From positions 26,137,001 through 26,201,000 of the forward strand of contig NC_068563.1 of assembly GCF_022201045.2 (NCBI RefSeq): a DNA stretch of 64,000 bases. Reading direction: 5' to 3'. Positions 41,045 to 56,511 of the stretch are shown piece after piece. Source of the stretch: Citrus sinensis. Taxonomy: Eukaryota > Streptophyta > Magnoliopsida > Sapindales > Rutaceae. The notes beneath the pieces were generated by a model. It was not told the DNA's origin. It was given only the letters and a program-made list of their open reading frames with translations, and made no database searches. Position 1 is the stretch's first letter, and every line of letters begins with the position of its first letter. Both the position numbers and the translations under genes were made by a program.

Positions 41045-42811
41045 GTAGAGTCACTTGTTCGGGTGGAGTGTTTATCACAAGCTTTTCAGTTCTTTAACTC
41101 CTGTCATTTACTCTTTGCCAATTCTTGCTTGCAATTTTTGGAGGGAAGTTGGTTTTCACATTCAATGAAGATTCATACTACATGCTGTGGGGTTGCAATC
41201 TAAGAACGTTTGTTGTTGGTGTAGAGGTGTGGCAATCTGTTAGTACCTTTTCTGATAAGGTACCACTTAAATTTGCTCAAAGTAAGCTCCTTTTCTGGTA
41301 ATATACCACTCAAGGTTGCTCAAAGTAACTGTACATTTCTTAATTGTAGCCTCTAGCATTGTTCGGCAGACCAAGTTTAATATAATTTTTTTGTACAAGT
41401 TAGAAGCTGCCTCTTGAGGGATTTTCATATATTAAACTTAGATTAGGATTTATTATGAGATACATTTTTACATACTATTGGATTTGTTTCTTGACATTCC
41501 TTACCGTAACTGAATGTTCGCAGTATTCTTGTCCCTTCAACCTAGGTAGTTAATCTCATTATCGCTGTTGCCTTTGATGCTCTTTCTTTCTTTCTTTCTT
41601 TTTTTTCCCCTCCAATCAGATGTTCATCTCTGCTGGTTTTGCGCTCAAATCCTGGAGGTTCCTTTTTCTGAAAGCTTGATGTATTTTTGGAAGAAATAAC
41701 ACTACTTTTCAAAATGAAGAATATCTTGGCATGCACATTGAGAATAGTATATATGGTTGCAGGGCTGTAGTCAGAAATAATTTTTTGGTCGGGCTGAATT
41801 AATTTTATTTCTTTTGACATCAAGACTTTATTAGATTTGAACCAATGGTTTTAGAAAGTGTTCTTTAAATATTAAGACATGCAATGATTTTTTTTTTTCC
41901 GAAAAAAGAGGGGAAAAAAATCATGCTCTTTAAATATTAAGACATGCAATGATTTTTTTTTTCCGAAAAAAGAGGGGGGAAAAAAATCATTCTATCCCAC
42001 TAGATTGAGAGGTGCCTCCCCTTTTATGAGGCAAACTGCATTTGAAGGCATGATCACAGGCCTGATGGGCGAATTCGCATAAAAAATTAATGCTATTGAA
42101 GCTCAAGAAATGACAGGTAATTTACTTGTAAGCACTGTTAAGATGTAAATAATTACTTCATGATTAGGTTTTTCAGACCATGCTCTAAATTTAGCCCTAG
42201 CAGACAAAAAGACTAATTGCAGTGTAGTGGAGAACTGTGGTAATATTTTCAGCTACCATGTGTAGTTAACTTGAATTGTCACATTCACCTGTGATTCTTG
42301 GGTTTGAGAACGAACCATCAATATTCCTAATAAGTGAAGCGTTAAGGTATACATGCTTCCTAAAGGATAAAGCTTTGAAGACTAACGACTAAGAAATATA
42401 TGCTAAATTGCCTAACTTGCAAGATGAATGATGCTACAAAAACCAGCTCTGTTATAACCGAAGAAAAATAAACAAGAAATAAATCCAATCAAATGTGAAA
42501 CTGTGTTCCAAATAAATCCTAATTAATAAGTTTCATACATGGAACCCCCAATAGAAACTCTTTAGATTGTACACAATACAATAAAATAATCTGTTCAACA
42601 TAGTTTGAGACTATGCTTGAGACATGTACATGTTACTTGAAACAAACTTCAACTTTTGCCACTCGCCAATTTCAAAATACCACAATCCCATGGCATTACA
42701 TTAGTCTTCGCATTTTGCACAAATATTGCAAGCAACATTTTGGCAAAAGATCATGTGAGAGAAGAATATAAAGACAACTGGAGGAACTTGTGAGAAACAC
42801 AACCTGAATGT
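41045..42811. other. Spacer between the two convergent SRPK stop codons
   Basis: Must contain both 3' UTRs. Near 41247-41330 a ~43-bp imperfect tandem repeat ending GCTCAAAGTAA lies in the likely 3' UTR of copy 1. No further gene seen. Confidence 0.5.
41862..41992. repeat. Two-unit 65-bp tandem repeat between the SRPK genes
   Basis: TCTTTAAATATTAAGACATG, followed by GATTTTTTTTT-CCGAAAAAAGAGGGG-AAAAAAATCAT, occurs twice in a row with small run-length changes. Each unit can fold on itself, because a T run faces an A run. Confidence 0.8.
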
Positions 42812-46058
<3,247 letters not shown>

Positions 46059-46256
46059 TCAGATTTCTAACAAAGCAAAAGAATTAAAGACGACTCGGAT
46101 TGAATCTTGAACTAGACAAGCTTTGATGGAAGTTGATTTGGGTGGTTGATGGGTTGGTGGTAGTGGGGGAAAATTGAGGAATTAGGGTTTTTGATTGAGA
46201 GTGTATCTCAAGTCTTCGCCGGGAAATTAAAGTAAATCAAGCAAAAATAATTGAGT

Positions 46257-46265
46257 ACACGTGGC
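46257..46265 (+). promoter_or_regulatory. ABRE/G-box upstream of SRPK copy 2
   Basis: ACACGTGGC, a perfect abscisic-acid response element containing a G-box, lies 268 bp upstream of the SRPK copy 2 start codon. A CTCACGCGCTT element with a CGCG box lies at 46288-46298. Control by bZIP and CAMTA factors is inferred from the motifs only. Confidence 0.5.
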
Positions 46266-46298
46266 GAGTGGCAGCTGAAGGGTGTAACTCACGCGCTT

Positions 46299-46737
46299 AC
46301 AGGCGCGATCGAGATGGTTTTTTTTGCTCGGGATGAGTGGGGCCATTGGTAATGGATCATCTATCATGCGATTCAGCGTGATGATTTTGGAGATGGAGCC
46401 AGCCACAGGACAGCCACTCTGTCGTCATTGCCCATCCTTTCATTGAGTTTTCACTGAGTTACTACTTAGACTCAATCCGAGTTAGTGCACCCCCGGCAAA
46501 TGCAAGTTGTGGTGTGTAGTTAGAGTTTACACTGACTGCATTCGGAATTAGGCGTGGGCTCAACTGTATATACCACGGATGCTCTGATCTCAGGCTTTCA
46601 GCCCATTGCAAATTTTCGATTGATGTCACGAGATTAATTAATACTGTGCTTTCTTTTTTCTCATTTCTTTTACTGAGAAGATCAATAATATACTTATGGT
46701 CTTAAGGATACAAGAAAAACAATTTGTATAAGGATTA
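46299..46737. other. Upstream region of SRPK copy 2
   Basis: No gene or structured repeat seen. Presumably the distal promoter. Confidence 0.45.
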
Positions 46738-47005
46738 AAATGCATTGGGGATTGAGGTTGGGTAGTTGTACCTTAAAAGTTACAGCACGAAAGTGTTTGG
46801 TAGACACTAGCTGCTGTATCTTTGAAACTATGATGTGTTTTTTCACTTGTATCATAAAAAATTTATTATATTTTTAATAATTTCGTCAACATTATTATTT
46901 AAAATTTATATTTACTATATATTACTAACTTTTGTTTCATAATTATAATTTTTTTCCACAATAACTGTAATTTAAAAGTTATTACACCTCAATCCCAAAC
47001 GCATC
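46738..47005. mobile_element. MITE copy 2, ~268 bp (same family as 14476-14747)
   Basis: Ends ATGCATTGGGGATTGAGG (left) and CCTCAATCCCAAACGCATC (right) are inverted copies. The interior follows copy 1 closely throughout, for example AAAGTGTTTGGTA-ACACTAGCTGCTGTA and ATTTATATTTACTATATATT. The copies have diverged by many point changes, so these are not recent insertions. No coding capacity. Confidence 0.75.
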
Positions 47006-47991
47006 TTTAGTTGACGTGGACTTTAAATTTTATCATTATTGTGAGAATCTTACACCCTCTGACAATGCGCTGTACATCAACTTTCATGTAATTTACAAGA
47101 CAAATTAACTACGGAAATGCAACATTATTCATAAACATTACATTGTAAATTAGGTGCCCATCATCAATTTTACGAAGAGATATGCCAGCTTTGTTCTTTG
47201 TTTGAGAAGTTCTTTATAACATCTTTCAAAGGAGATTATTTTTCTATACTATCACATTCTTTTATCCATTTATCGTTCATTCTTTAAAGAATATCTCCAA
47301 ACATTCAAAACAAACTTATCAACCTCTTAGTAATAAGAAATTCTCATCTTCCAAAATATAATAATAAATGAAAAATTCCCCATCATCAGTTCCAAGGTTG
47401 TTTTACATAAAAGCTTGTGTCTTTTAAAATGGATAAATTCATATTAATCCATTCAAATATTGGGTTGGATCTAAAATTGTGAATAAGTACATTCAATGGA
47501 TAATTTATATGGGTGTCAAGAGATATCACATTTTATTGAGTAATATTAAACCATCTTTAATAATAAATTACATTTGAAACGTTTTAGTCACATCAAATTT
47601 TATTAAAATGTAAATAACCCCACTTGTTACGAGTCTTTTTATGTTTGACTCGGAAAGTTTCGGTAACTTTCTTTTCAAAAAGAAAAAAATAACAATTTAT
47701 TTTCTTATTCGATTCACTTTCAAATGCAAACAAAATGACAGAGTCTTGACCAAAAAACAATTAAGTTGGAAGCTTGGTCTTTTGAATACAAGTCTTCATA
47801 TGCTTCGTTATTAAGAATTGTTGTCGCTCTTCTTTCCAAAAAGGAAATAAGAAAATAATAATAATAGTAGTAGGGCGAAGAAATAAAGAAAATTATGATG
47901 TGAAGGCAAAAGATTCGAACTTTTGATGGTGAGTATTCGTTTAATTTCTATATTTTAAAATATGTCTAAAAATGTTTTTGTTGTTAATTAT
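47006..47991. other. AT-rich intergenic DNA
   Basis: No gene or clear element supported. Confidence 0.5.
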
Positions 47992-48354
47992 CATTTTATT
48001 TGTTTTGACAATAGTACGCTTGTAATAATACATTAATAACAATGAATATCTATCAATTTATCATATTAACCATAAAAAAGTAAAATAATAATAATGCTAT
48101 TATTTTTTTAAATTATTATTATTCTACTTTTATGGTTAATTCAATAAATTAATATATTTAAATCTTATTATTGTATTGTTACAATAATATTTTTTTTATT
48201 ATGATAATTTAATATATTTAAATTACTAAATAATATTATTCATTTTATTTTTAAATTATTATTACTTTAATTTTATGGTTGATTCGATAAATTAAGATAT
48301 TCCTTGTCATTAATATATTATTACAAGAGTATTATTGTAAAAACAAATAAAATG
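47992..48354. repeat. Long inverted repeat with ~100-bp arms
   Basis: The left arm (47992 to ~48093) starts CATTTTATTTGTTTTGACAA. It is matched by the complement of the right arm (~48255-48354), whose last bases are CAAATAAAATG, over roughly 100 bp with few mismatches. The loop itself carries a further partial copy of the arm near 48105-48160. Such a structure can be a foldback transposon or a hairpin RNA source. A weaker similar stretch follows at about 48425-48470. Confidence 0.75.
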
Positions 48355-50869
48355 TTAGAGAAAGGGGTGTAACATAATTAATAACAAAATAATGAATTAA
48401 TATTTTTACATTAATATCTCCAAGATTATTGCAAGGTATTATTGTCAAAGAAAAACAAAAATAAGGACAATAATATAACATATTATAATATCTAAATACA
48501 TCGACTAAACATGTACTTAACTTAAAATATAATATCTAAATGAGCACTTAATTAGCTGCTTACCTAACCTGATCGTATACTCATAATTTGTAGGCAAGTA
48601 ATGTGCCACCAATCAACGCTTATGGCATAATGTAATAACAATCTTACACCATCTATTAGTTAATAACAAGTCATATGTCATGTCATTTAAGACACATTAC
48701 ATATTTGAATTATGTATACATAATATTACTAATAAAATTATTTTTTTTCTTTCCCTTGCTTCCACTATTTTATTTATTATTATTTATTTATTTTTGTAAT
48801 GAACATTCCACCTTAAACAAACAAATAAAGTGTTGACCAGAACATTGGTAAGATTCCTACCAAAATGTAAGCAAGACGACGCACTTTCGATTGTGAAAAT
48901 GAATAAAGCGAAGCAGGTTCTTTGTGCGTTCCTCGATGTTGTAGTTGTCTTTCTCTCTTTTCACACCTTCATAAACTTGCACTCACTCACATAGGGATGA
49001 GCGAAACTAGCTTTTGCCTTTGTTGATCAAATTTTAAATCACTTATTACGTGGCTTAATTGAAATTTTATGCATTTATTTAAAAATAAAAAAAATTAAGA
49101 AGTTGATACAAATAAATAAAAAGGAAAAAGAATTAGTTGCATTAATTACATACCTTACTTTGTATGGGATAATAATTAAAGATTTGTTGATAATTGCACA
49201 TCAAGTCCAACTCTAATTGCTTTTAAACTACGCAATTAAGTAAATACAGGTCCTATCAAGTATCAACGCGCTCTGCGACCTACATACCAGCATGACGTTT
49301 AAAGAGCCTAATGCCACATGCAAATTATCGATTGACGGGAAAAAAAACAAAAAAAAGGCTCAATTTGACATTTCATCATTTAACAGTTTAAACTAAAGAT
49401 CCTGGCGTAATTAAATATTACATAATAATGAAAGGTAAAGTATAAAGAAAAGATTGTTAAGGAAAGAGGGGGGAAAAGAAGGTATAAAAGGAAGAAGATG
49501 CTTAGCTTACTTTTTTGTGTCATTTAGAATGTAGGGTGACCAGGTGTTTCCATATCATTTTAATCTATAAAAGAGATTGATCACTAACAATGTCAATATG
49601 TACTCTTTACGTAAATTTTGGAGAGAGCTCTTTCTTTTCTTTGAGATATAAGTGGATAAAGTTAAAATTAAATTTTTGACTTCTATCTTATTCAGGATTT
49701 AATTTTGAATGGTCAGTTAAATAAATTTATTTAAAAATTACTCGACTAATTCTTACAAAACAAGAGAGTCATGTTTACTTTAGGATTTTTGCTAATTTTT
49801 TGTTCAATTTTTACTGAATACTGATACTTAAATCATACGAAAATAACACCAAAATAGAATTGATATTGTTAATATATCTATACGAAGATAACACAGCTAA
49901 ACTTTTACTTTATATATATATAGTAGTTTTTTAATTAGGAATCTATGACTTTAATAAAGTCAAGAATTAACTAATAGATAAAAAAAATTTAATTTTAATA
50001 TACTACATGACAAAATATAATGTATTAGAGTATGTATTTATTTTATCTTTTAACTAATCTCTTATTTTATTAAAGTTAGGAATCCCTGATTAAAAAATTG
50101 CTCAACACACACACACATATATATATATATATATTGTCATTTATACAACATAAATAATGGCGGAACCAAAATTCTAGTTCGGTGAGATATTAATATATAA
50201 AAATGACACCGTGTGTTATAAACAGTGAATTTTGAGAAGGCTAGATTTTAAGTTTACGCGGACATGAACTAAATTTTAGCTCAATCCCTTGTGTTTTTCT
50301 CAAAATTTTCCACCCCGATCATTAAGTACAGTACGCCCTCATATCCGCTGCAGCATTTCTAGACTCTTGGAAGTGGTCCCACACATTTAATCCATTTATC
50401 CTTAAAATCCTGAGTCAAAAGGATTTGGTATCCTTGCGGGCCCCACCAAGGAAACAATAAAAAACCAAAACATTGACGGTGAATAGTCAATACCACGAAG
50501 CGGAAAGCCCCTTCGTTCAGAAGTTGTTTGCATGATGACATCATGAGTATACTTGGAATCATCTACAACGTGCTATTCCGCCGTTCCTCCCACAGACGCT
50601 AAGCTTTCTGCGGTGCCGCCCAGTTTTTTTCTTTATTAATTATTAATGTTGTATGCCGATGAAGCCCTTTTTCGCTGGACACGTGCACTTGAAGAAGAGG
50701 GTTCGTGTTGGCTTTCGCGTCATTTGCCATTTCAAAGGAACCGCCGTTGTACGGTTCCTTACTGTTTCTCTATCGCTTACGTGCAAAAGGCCTGCTTCCG
50801 CACTCCTCGTAGACTCCACTGAAGTCTTTTAATTTCTTAAAAAAATATAAAGTAATGGATACTGACCAG
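48355..50869. other. Intergenic region, distal promoter of the ARGONAUTE gene
   Basis: AT-rich up to ~50280. An AC/AT microsatellite lies at 50106-50134. From ~50340 base composition is more even, and a perfect G-box (CACGTG) lies at 50680-50685. This part was probably next to 57541-58225, upstream of the ARGONAUTE gene, before the copia element inserted. Confidence 0.5.
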
Positions 50870-50874
50870 ACAAA

Positions 50875-51898
50875 TGTTGGAAAAATAGCATAACATGCTA
50901 TTTTGAGAGCACATTTTGAGTGGGTCCCACTTAACGAAAGTGGAAAATATTGTGAGGTTCGGATTCTACTCCGTTAATACTTCAATAGTATAATTTTATT
51001 TTCTCAAAATGGTGCTTGGGTGAATGAGAAATTGTCTCTCAAAGTTCACCCTTGAAGTTGGAAATTTAAAAGGAAATGAGTCTTATCCCACATAGGAAAA
51101 AGAAGCCTAGGAATTAGTGTTTAAATATAAACACTTAACCATGCATGAGTAAGAATTATGAGGATAGAGGCTCTCTCCACACGCGCGTGCGCAGGGGGGG
51201 TGCGAATCCAAGCCCAATTTAGTTGAACTCGTGTGCGCCCGCGCGTCCTGCGTACACGAATGTCAGCCCAAAATCATCCATGCAAGCTAGGCACGTTTTT
51301 AATTCCTTTTGAATTTTTTATTGTAACAGTTCATGTGAATTCAAAGCATTGGTAACAGCTTTTACAATTATTTAGCTGTTATTCACGTTTTGTTTGAATT
51401 CAATTTTGAAATCAATTTATTAAATTGATTTGGCTGTTATAACAAAATAATTAAAATGTATTGAATTCGAAAATTCAATACAAAAGCTGTTACATCCTCC
51501 CTTGAGTATAAAAAGGCACCTTCACTTCTGTTTTTTCCACTTGCAAAAACGAGCACAAACCACATTTGTTTTCCCTTCATCCTTCTTCGTTTTTCTTTGA
51601 TCGAGTTCGCTGGTTGTGGTTCGTCGGAATTTCCAGCCTGTGCTTGACTGGAAAATCGTACCCGTTGCATCCTGGGAAACAGATACCTAGCAAACCTTAA
51701 GCACTCCGTAAAGGTGGTAAATCTGTTTTAAGGAGACTGTGTTTGTGCAGGCCTCGGGTTTCAATTTTTTTTATTTCGATTCAGTTTCTGCCTCTTCTGT
51801 TCTTCATTTAGTGTTTCCGATTCCTAGTTTACACTATTGTTTAAATTAGCTAACATATAATTTGTTATCTCACTGTTTTATTGTGTGTTTGTTTAACA
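50875..51898 (+). repeat. 5' LTR of the copia element
   Basis: 1,024 bp, TG...CA borders. A perfect hairpin lies near its start: AAAATAGCAT (50882-50891), a 3-nt loop, then ATGCTATTTT. The U3 zone holds five CNGTTR-type MYB cores just before the TATA box at 51507-51514. An open frame of 77 codons on the minus strand occurs identically in both LTRs and is not considered a gene. Confidence 0.97.
51324..51514 (+). promoter_or_regulatory. LTR promoter with clustered MYB-type cores
   Basis: TAACAG or its complement CTGTTA occurs at 51324, 51353, 51376, 51434 and 51487, all in the 190 bp before the end of TATAAAAA at 51507-51514. CTGTTA fits the CNGTTR MYB core. Tobacco Tto1 is known to be induced through MYB-binding LTR boxes, so a stress-responsive promoter is plausible. 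The same array is present in the 3' LTR, with its TATA at 57144-57151. Confidence 0.6.
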
Positions 51899-51927
51899 AT
51901 CTTAAAACAGATCCTACTGACATTGAG

Positions 51928-54900
51928 ATGGCAACTGATACAGTTGATGACATTCCGTATGTCCCTGTCGCTGCACCCACTGTTGTCAAGGAACCAGCCT
52001 CTGTGGCAATTCCTGTTAATCATGCGGAAAGGCCTGAAAAATTCAATGGCCAGAATTTCAAACGGTGGCAGCAAAAGATGTTCTTTTACTTGACCACATT
52101 GAACCTTGCGAGGTTCTTGACCGAGGATGCTCCTAAGCCCAAAGAGGGTGAAACGGATATTCAAGTTGCAAGTGCAATTGATGCATGGCACCATTCGGAT
52201 TTTTTGTGTAAAAATTATGTAATGAATGGTCTTAGTGACTCCTTGTATAACGTATACATAGGAAAGAAAACAGCCAAAGAGCTATGGGAATCCTTAGATC
52301 GGAAATATAAAACCGAGGATGCGGGTACCAAAAAGTTTGTTGTTGGTCGCTTCCTAGATTATAAAATGGTGGATTCTAAAACTGTAATAAGTCAAGTACA
52401 AGAACTTCAAATTATATTATCTGAAATCCTTGCGGAAGGGATGCATCTAAGTGAAACTTTTCAAGTTGCCGCAATTATTGAAAAGTTGCCTCCTGCTTGG
52501 AAAGATTTCAAGAGCTATTTGAAGCATAAACGAAAGGAGATGAATATTGAAGGGCTAGTTGTTAAACTCAGAATTGAGGAAGACAACAGAAATGCAGAAA
52601 AAAGAGGGGCTATTTCTATGGCAAAGGCAAATTTCGTTGAACATGGACCTAAAAATAAAAATAAAAAATTGGGCCCAAAAGGAGGAATTTCCAAGAAACA
52701 AACAAAGTTTCAAGGAAAATGTTATAATTGTGATAAGATGGGTCACAAGGCTTCAGATTGTAGATTGCCTAAAAAGAAGCGAGAGGCGAATGTGGTGGAA
52801 AACATCACTCAACATGTTTCAGACATAAACCTCTCTGCAGTGGTTTCAGAAGTGAATCTGGTTGGCTCTAATCCAAGAGAATGGTGGATAGATACAGGAG
52901 CAACTAGACATGTTTGCTCGGACAAAGTATTGTTCACTTCATTTGAAGCAGTTAGCAACGGAGAGAAGCTATTCATGGGGAATTCGGCTACGTCTGAGAT
53001 TGAGGGTCAAAGGAAGGTGATTTTGAAGATGACGTCTGGGAAAGAACTGACTCTGAACAATGTGCTTTATGTGCCAGAAATTCGGAAGAACTTGGTGTCT
53101 GGATCGCTGCTGAACAAACATGGTTTTCGAATGGTGTTTGAGTCAGATAGGGTAGTTTTGTCTAAAAATGGGATGTATGTGGGAAAGGGTTATGTTAATG
53201 ATGGGCTATTTAAGCTCAATGTAATGACTCTGAAACCAACAATTAATAATAAAGCTACTTCTTCTGCTTATTTGCTTGAGTCTTCTAATCTTTGGCATGG
53301 TAGATTAGGACATGTTAATTTTAATTCTTTGCGTAAATTAATTAACATGAAGCATATTCCCAATTTCCAAATTGATTTGAAACATAAGTGTGAAACTTGT
53401 GTTGAGGCAAAACTAACTAGGTCATCTTTTCAAATAATTCAAAGAAACACCGAACCACTTGAATTAATACATAGTGATATTTGTGACTTTAAATCCATTC
53501 AAACAAGAGGTGGTAATAAATATTTTATTACCTTTATAGATGATTGCACAAAATATTGCTATGTATATTTATTGAAAAGTAAAGATGAAGCTTTGGATAA
53601 ATTTATTCTTTACAAAAATGAAGTTGAGAATCAACTTAATAGAAAAATTAAAGAATTAAGGAGTGACCGTGGTGGTGAGTATGTTGTTCCGTTTATGTCA
53701 CTATGTGAACAAAGTGGAATCATACATCAAGTCACGGCTCCATATTCACCTCAATCTAATGGGATTGCAGAACGAAAGAATCGAACCTTAAAGGAAATGA
53801 TGAATGCAATGTTGATAAGTTCTGGGTTACCCCAGAATATGTGGGGAGAAGCTGTTTTGTCGGCTAATTATTTATTAAATAAGATACCCCGAAAGCAAGA
53901 AGATAAAACCCCGTATGAGCTATGGAAAGGTAGATCACCTTTATATAAATTCTTACGAGTGTGGGGGTGTCTTGCTAAAGTAGTGGTTCCTTTAAATAAA
54001 AAAGTGAAAATAGGACCAAAAACTGTTGACTGCATTTTCATTGGTTATGCACAAAATAGTAATGCATATCGATTTTTGGTGCATGAGTCTAAAATTCCAG
54101 ATGTCCATAAAAATACAATAATAGAATCAAGAAATGCATCGTTTTTCGAACATGTGTTTCCTTGCAATTCTAGAGTGGAATTGAGAGAATTTGAACAATT
54201 TCATGAAACAACACTTGAAAATAAAGGAAATGATCAAGCACCAGAAGAAGAAGAACAAGAAATTGAGGTTAGACGTAGCAAAAGAGCTAGAATAGAAAAG
54301 TCTTTTGGTCCAGACTTTCTGACATATTTGCTAGAAAATGAACCTCAAAGCTTCAAAGAAGCTGTAACTTCAGCGGAAGGCACTTTATGGAAAGAAGCCA
54401 TTAACAGTGAAGTTGAATCCATTTTACAAAATCATACTTGGGAGCTAGTAGATCTTCCTCCAGGATGTAAACCTTTGGGGTATAAGTGGATTTTCAAAAG
54501 GAAAATGAAAGCCGATGGATCAATCGATAAGTACAAGGCTAGGCTTGTAATTAAAGGTTATAGGCAACGAGAAGGTCTTGATTATTTTGATACTTATTCT
54601 CCTGTTACGAGAATAAATTCCATACGGATGATAATAGCAATTGCAACTTTGCGCAATCTCGAAATACATCAAATGGATGTAAAGACAGCTTTTCTAAATG
54701 GAGATTTAGATGAAGAAATCTACATGGAGCAACCTGAAGGTTTTATAGCTCCAGGACAAGAAAAGAAAGTTTGTAAATTAGTTAAGTCATTATATGGCTT
54801 GAAACAAGCACCGAAACAATGGCATGAGAAATTTGATCATACGATGATCACAAGTGGCTTTAAGATCAATGAATGTGACAAATGTGTTTATGTCAAAGAA

Positions 54901-55881
54901 ACAGAAAATGGCTATGTCATTTTATGTTTATATGTTGATGACATGCTCATTATTGGAAGTAATGATGACATGATTAAATCTACCAAGAATATGTTGAAGT
55001 CTAAGTTTGACATGAAAGACATGGGTCTTGCAGATGTCATTTTGGGAATTAAAATCTCAAGGGCTTCTAATGGACTTATTTTAAGTCAAACACATTATGT
55101 AGATAAAATTCTTGGGAAATTTAATAAAGAAGATAATATTATGTCTAAAACTCCATTAGATACTAGTATTCATCTATCGAAAAATAGAGGAGAGGGTATT
55201 TCTCAAGTTGAATATGCTAGAATAATAGGTAGTCTGATGTATTTAACAAGTTGTACCAGACCAGACCTAGCTTATACAGTAAGCAAACTTAGTAGATATA
55301 CGAGTAATCCGGGAACTGATCACTGGAAAGCTATCGTAAGAGTACTTAGGTATCTTCGATATACTCGTAATTATGGACTGCACTATACTAGGTATCCAGA
55401 AGTATTAGAAGGATTTAGTGATGCTAACTGGATATCAGATGTAAAAGATTCAAAATCTACTAGCGGCTATGTGTTTACACTAGCAGGTGCAACTGTATCA
55501 TGGAGATCTTCTAAACAGACAGTAATTGCTAGATCTACAATGGAATCTGAATTTATTGCATTAGATAAATGTGGTGAAGAAGCAGAATGGCTACGCAATT
55601 TTTTAGAAGGTATTCCAAAATGGCCAAAGCCTGTGCCTACGATTTGCATACATTGCGATAGTCAATCAGCTATCGGTAGGGCACAAAGCAATATGTATAA
55701 TGGTAAGTCTAGACACATACGTCGTAGACATAATACCATTAGACAACTTATTTCTACTGGAGTTATTTCAATTGACTATGTAAGGTCAAAGGATAACATA
55801 GCGGATCCGCTAACCAAAGGGTTAAATAGAGAGCTAGTAGAAAAATCATCGAGGGGGATGGGATTAAAACCTATAGATTGA
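51928..55881 (+). CDS. Copia gag-pol polyprotein (1,317 aa), intact
   Basis: Encodes the structural and enzymatic proteins of the retrotransposon. The start at 51928 is the first ATG after the 5' LTR; the frame is open from inside the LTR. Domains by residue: gag with a UBN2-like capsid region (~30-240), CCHC zinc knuckle [14 protein letters not shown] (265-278), aspartic protease DTGA (Asp322), integrase His/Cys zinc region (HGRLGH...CETC, from ~457), integrase catalytic acids (Asp517, Asp580 and Glu615), reverse transcriptase from ~850 with YVDD at 1002-1005, and RNase H from ~1165 with SDANW. No stop or frameshift interrupts the frame. Integrase before reverse transcriptase identifies copia rather than gypsy. 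The lineage within copia is not assigned. Confidence 0.97.
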   Translation: MATDTVDDIPYVPVAAPTVVKEPASVAIPVNHAERPEKFNGQNFKRWQQKMFFYLTTLNLARFLTEDAPKPKEGETDIQVASAIDAWHHSDFLCKNYVMNGLSDSLYNVYIGKKTAKELWESLDRKYKTEDAGTKKFVVGRFLDYKMVDSKTVISQVQELQIILSEILAEGMHLSETFQVAAIIEKLPPAWKDFKSYLKHKRKEMNIEGLVVKLRIEEDNRNAEKRGAISMAKANFVEHGPKNKNKKLGPKGGISKKQTKFQGKCYNCDKMGHKASDCRLPKKKREANVVENITQHVSDINLSAVVSEVNLVGSNPREWWIDTGATRHVCSDKVLFTSFEAVSNGEKLFMGNSATSEIEGQRKVILKMTSGKELTLNNVLYVPEIRKNLVSGSLLNKHGFRMVFESDRVVLSKNGMYVGKGYVNDGLFKLNVMTLKPTINNKATSSAYLLESSNLWHGRLGHVNFNSLRKLINMKHIPNFQIDLKHKCETCVEAKLTRSSFQIIQRNTEPLELIHSDICDFKSIQTRGGNKYFITFIDDCTKYCYVYLLKSKDEALDKFILYKNEVENQLNRKIKELRSDRGGEYVVPFMSLCEQSGIIHQVTAPYSPQSNGIAERKNRTLKEMMNAMLISSGLPQNMWGEAVLSANYLLNKIPRKQEDKTPYELWKGRSPLYKFLRVWGCLAKVVVPLNKKVKIGPKTVDCIFIGYAQNSNAYRFLVHESKIPDVHKNTIIESRNASFFEHVFPCNSRVELREFEQFHETTLENKGNDQAPEEEEQEIEVRRSKRARIEKSFGPDFLTYLLENEPQSFKEAVTSAEGTLWKEAINSEVESILQNHTWELVDLPPGCKPLGYKWIFKRKMKADGSIDKYKARLVIKGYRQREGLDYFDTYSPVTRINSIRMIIAIATLRNLEIHQMDVKTAFLNGDLDEEIYMEQPEGFIAPGQEKKVCKLVKSLYGLKQAPKQWHEKFDHTMITSGFKINECDKCVYVKETENGYVILCLYVDDMLIIGSNDDMIKSTKNMLKSKFDMKDMGLADVILGIKISRASNGLILSQTHYVDKILGKFNKEDNIMSKTPLDTSIHLSKNRGEGISQVEYARIIGSLMYLTSCTRPDLAYTVSKLSRYTSNPGTDHWKAIVRVLRYLRYTRNYGLHYTRYPEVLEGFSDANWISDVKDSKSTSGYVFTLAGATVSWRSSKQTVIARSTMESEFIALDKCGEEAEWLRNFLEGIPKWPKPVPTICIHCDSQSAIGRAQSNMYNGKSRHIRRRHNTIRQLISTGVISIDYVRSKDNIADPLTKGLNRELVEKSSRGMGLKPID

Positions 55882-56511
55882 TTAGTCAATAACGAAGGAA
55901 AACCAAACCTAGTAGACTGGAAATCCCAAGATCTAGGTTCAATTGGACAACCTATTTGTTAAAGACTAAAGATAGATCACTGTGGGGGTCATTCTCTTGA
56001 GAGGATTACCTCATTAACCATTCCTATGATGAAACAGTGATGCCCGTGGGGAATAAGGTTGAGCTAGGCTCTTAATGATTCTTATGCGTCGAAAATTCGA
56101 GCGGAGTAATGCGGGTTACTCTTAATTAAGATATCACCTAGGTGAGAGAGAAGTGGGGCCGCTTCAAAGAGAGCTATAAAGGGTTCAGCTCTTAGAAACT
56201 CTTGCAGAACCAGGCAGATGTTCAAGGCCAAAACGAACATAATCATGAGAACTCAACAGTGTTAGGAGAAATACCTATGTGTAGTATATGATCGTTTACA
56301 CTAATGGCAGAACAGTTCAAAGACATCGCGTCTACTGATCAACTAGTAAAGTAATTATACTATTACAATGGAAGGTTCAAAGGATAACACCTACCTATCC
56401 TATGCTAGGTATCAATCCAATAAACTCGATCATTAAGAGTCAAAAATGGTTTTGACGTCAAAATTTAGCGGTTTTCTTGTTTTACTGCCAATTTTCATTC
56501 ATATGGGGGAT
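55882..56511 (+). other. Copia 3' internal region and polypurine tract
   Basis: The 630 bp between the pol stop and the 3' LTR have no long frame. ATATGGGGGAT at 56501-56511, directly before the LTR, is the likely polypurine tract that primes plus-strand DNA synthesis. Confidence 0.8.

Noticed and set aside
51437..51670. 77-codon minus-strand frame, also present at 57074-57307
   Set aside because: It is identical because both copies lie in the LTRs, and it runs antisense across the LTR promoter. No protein family is recognised.
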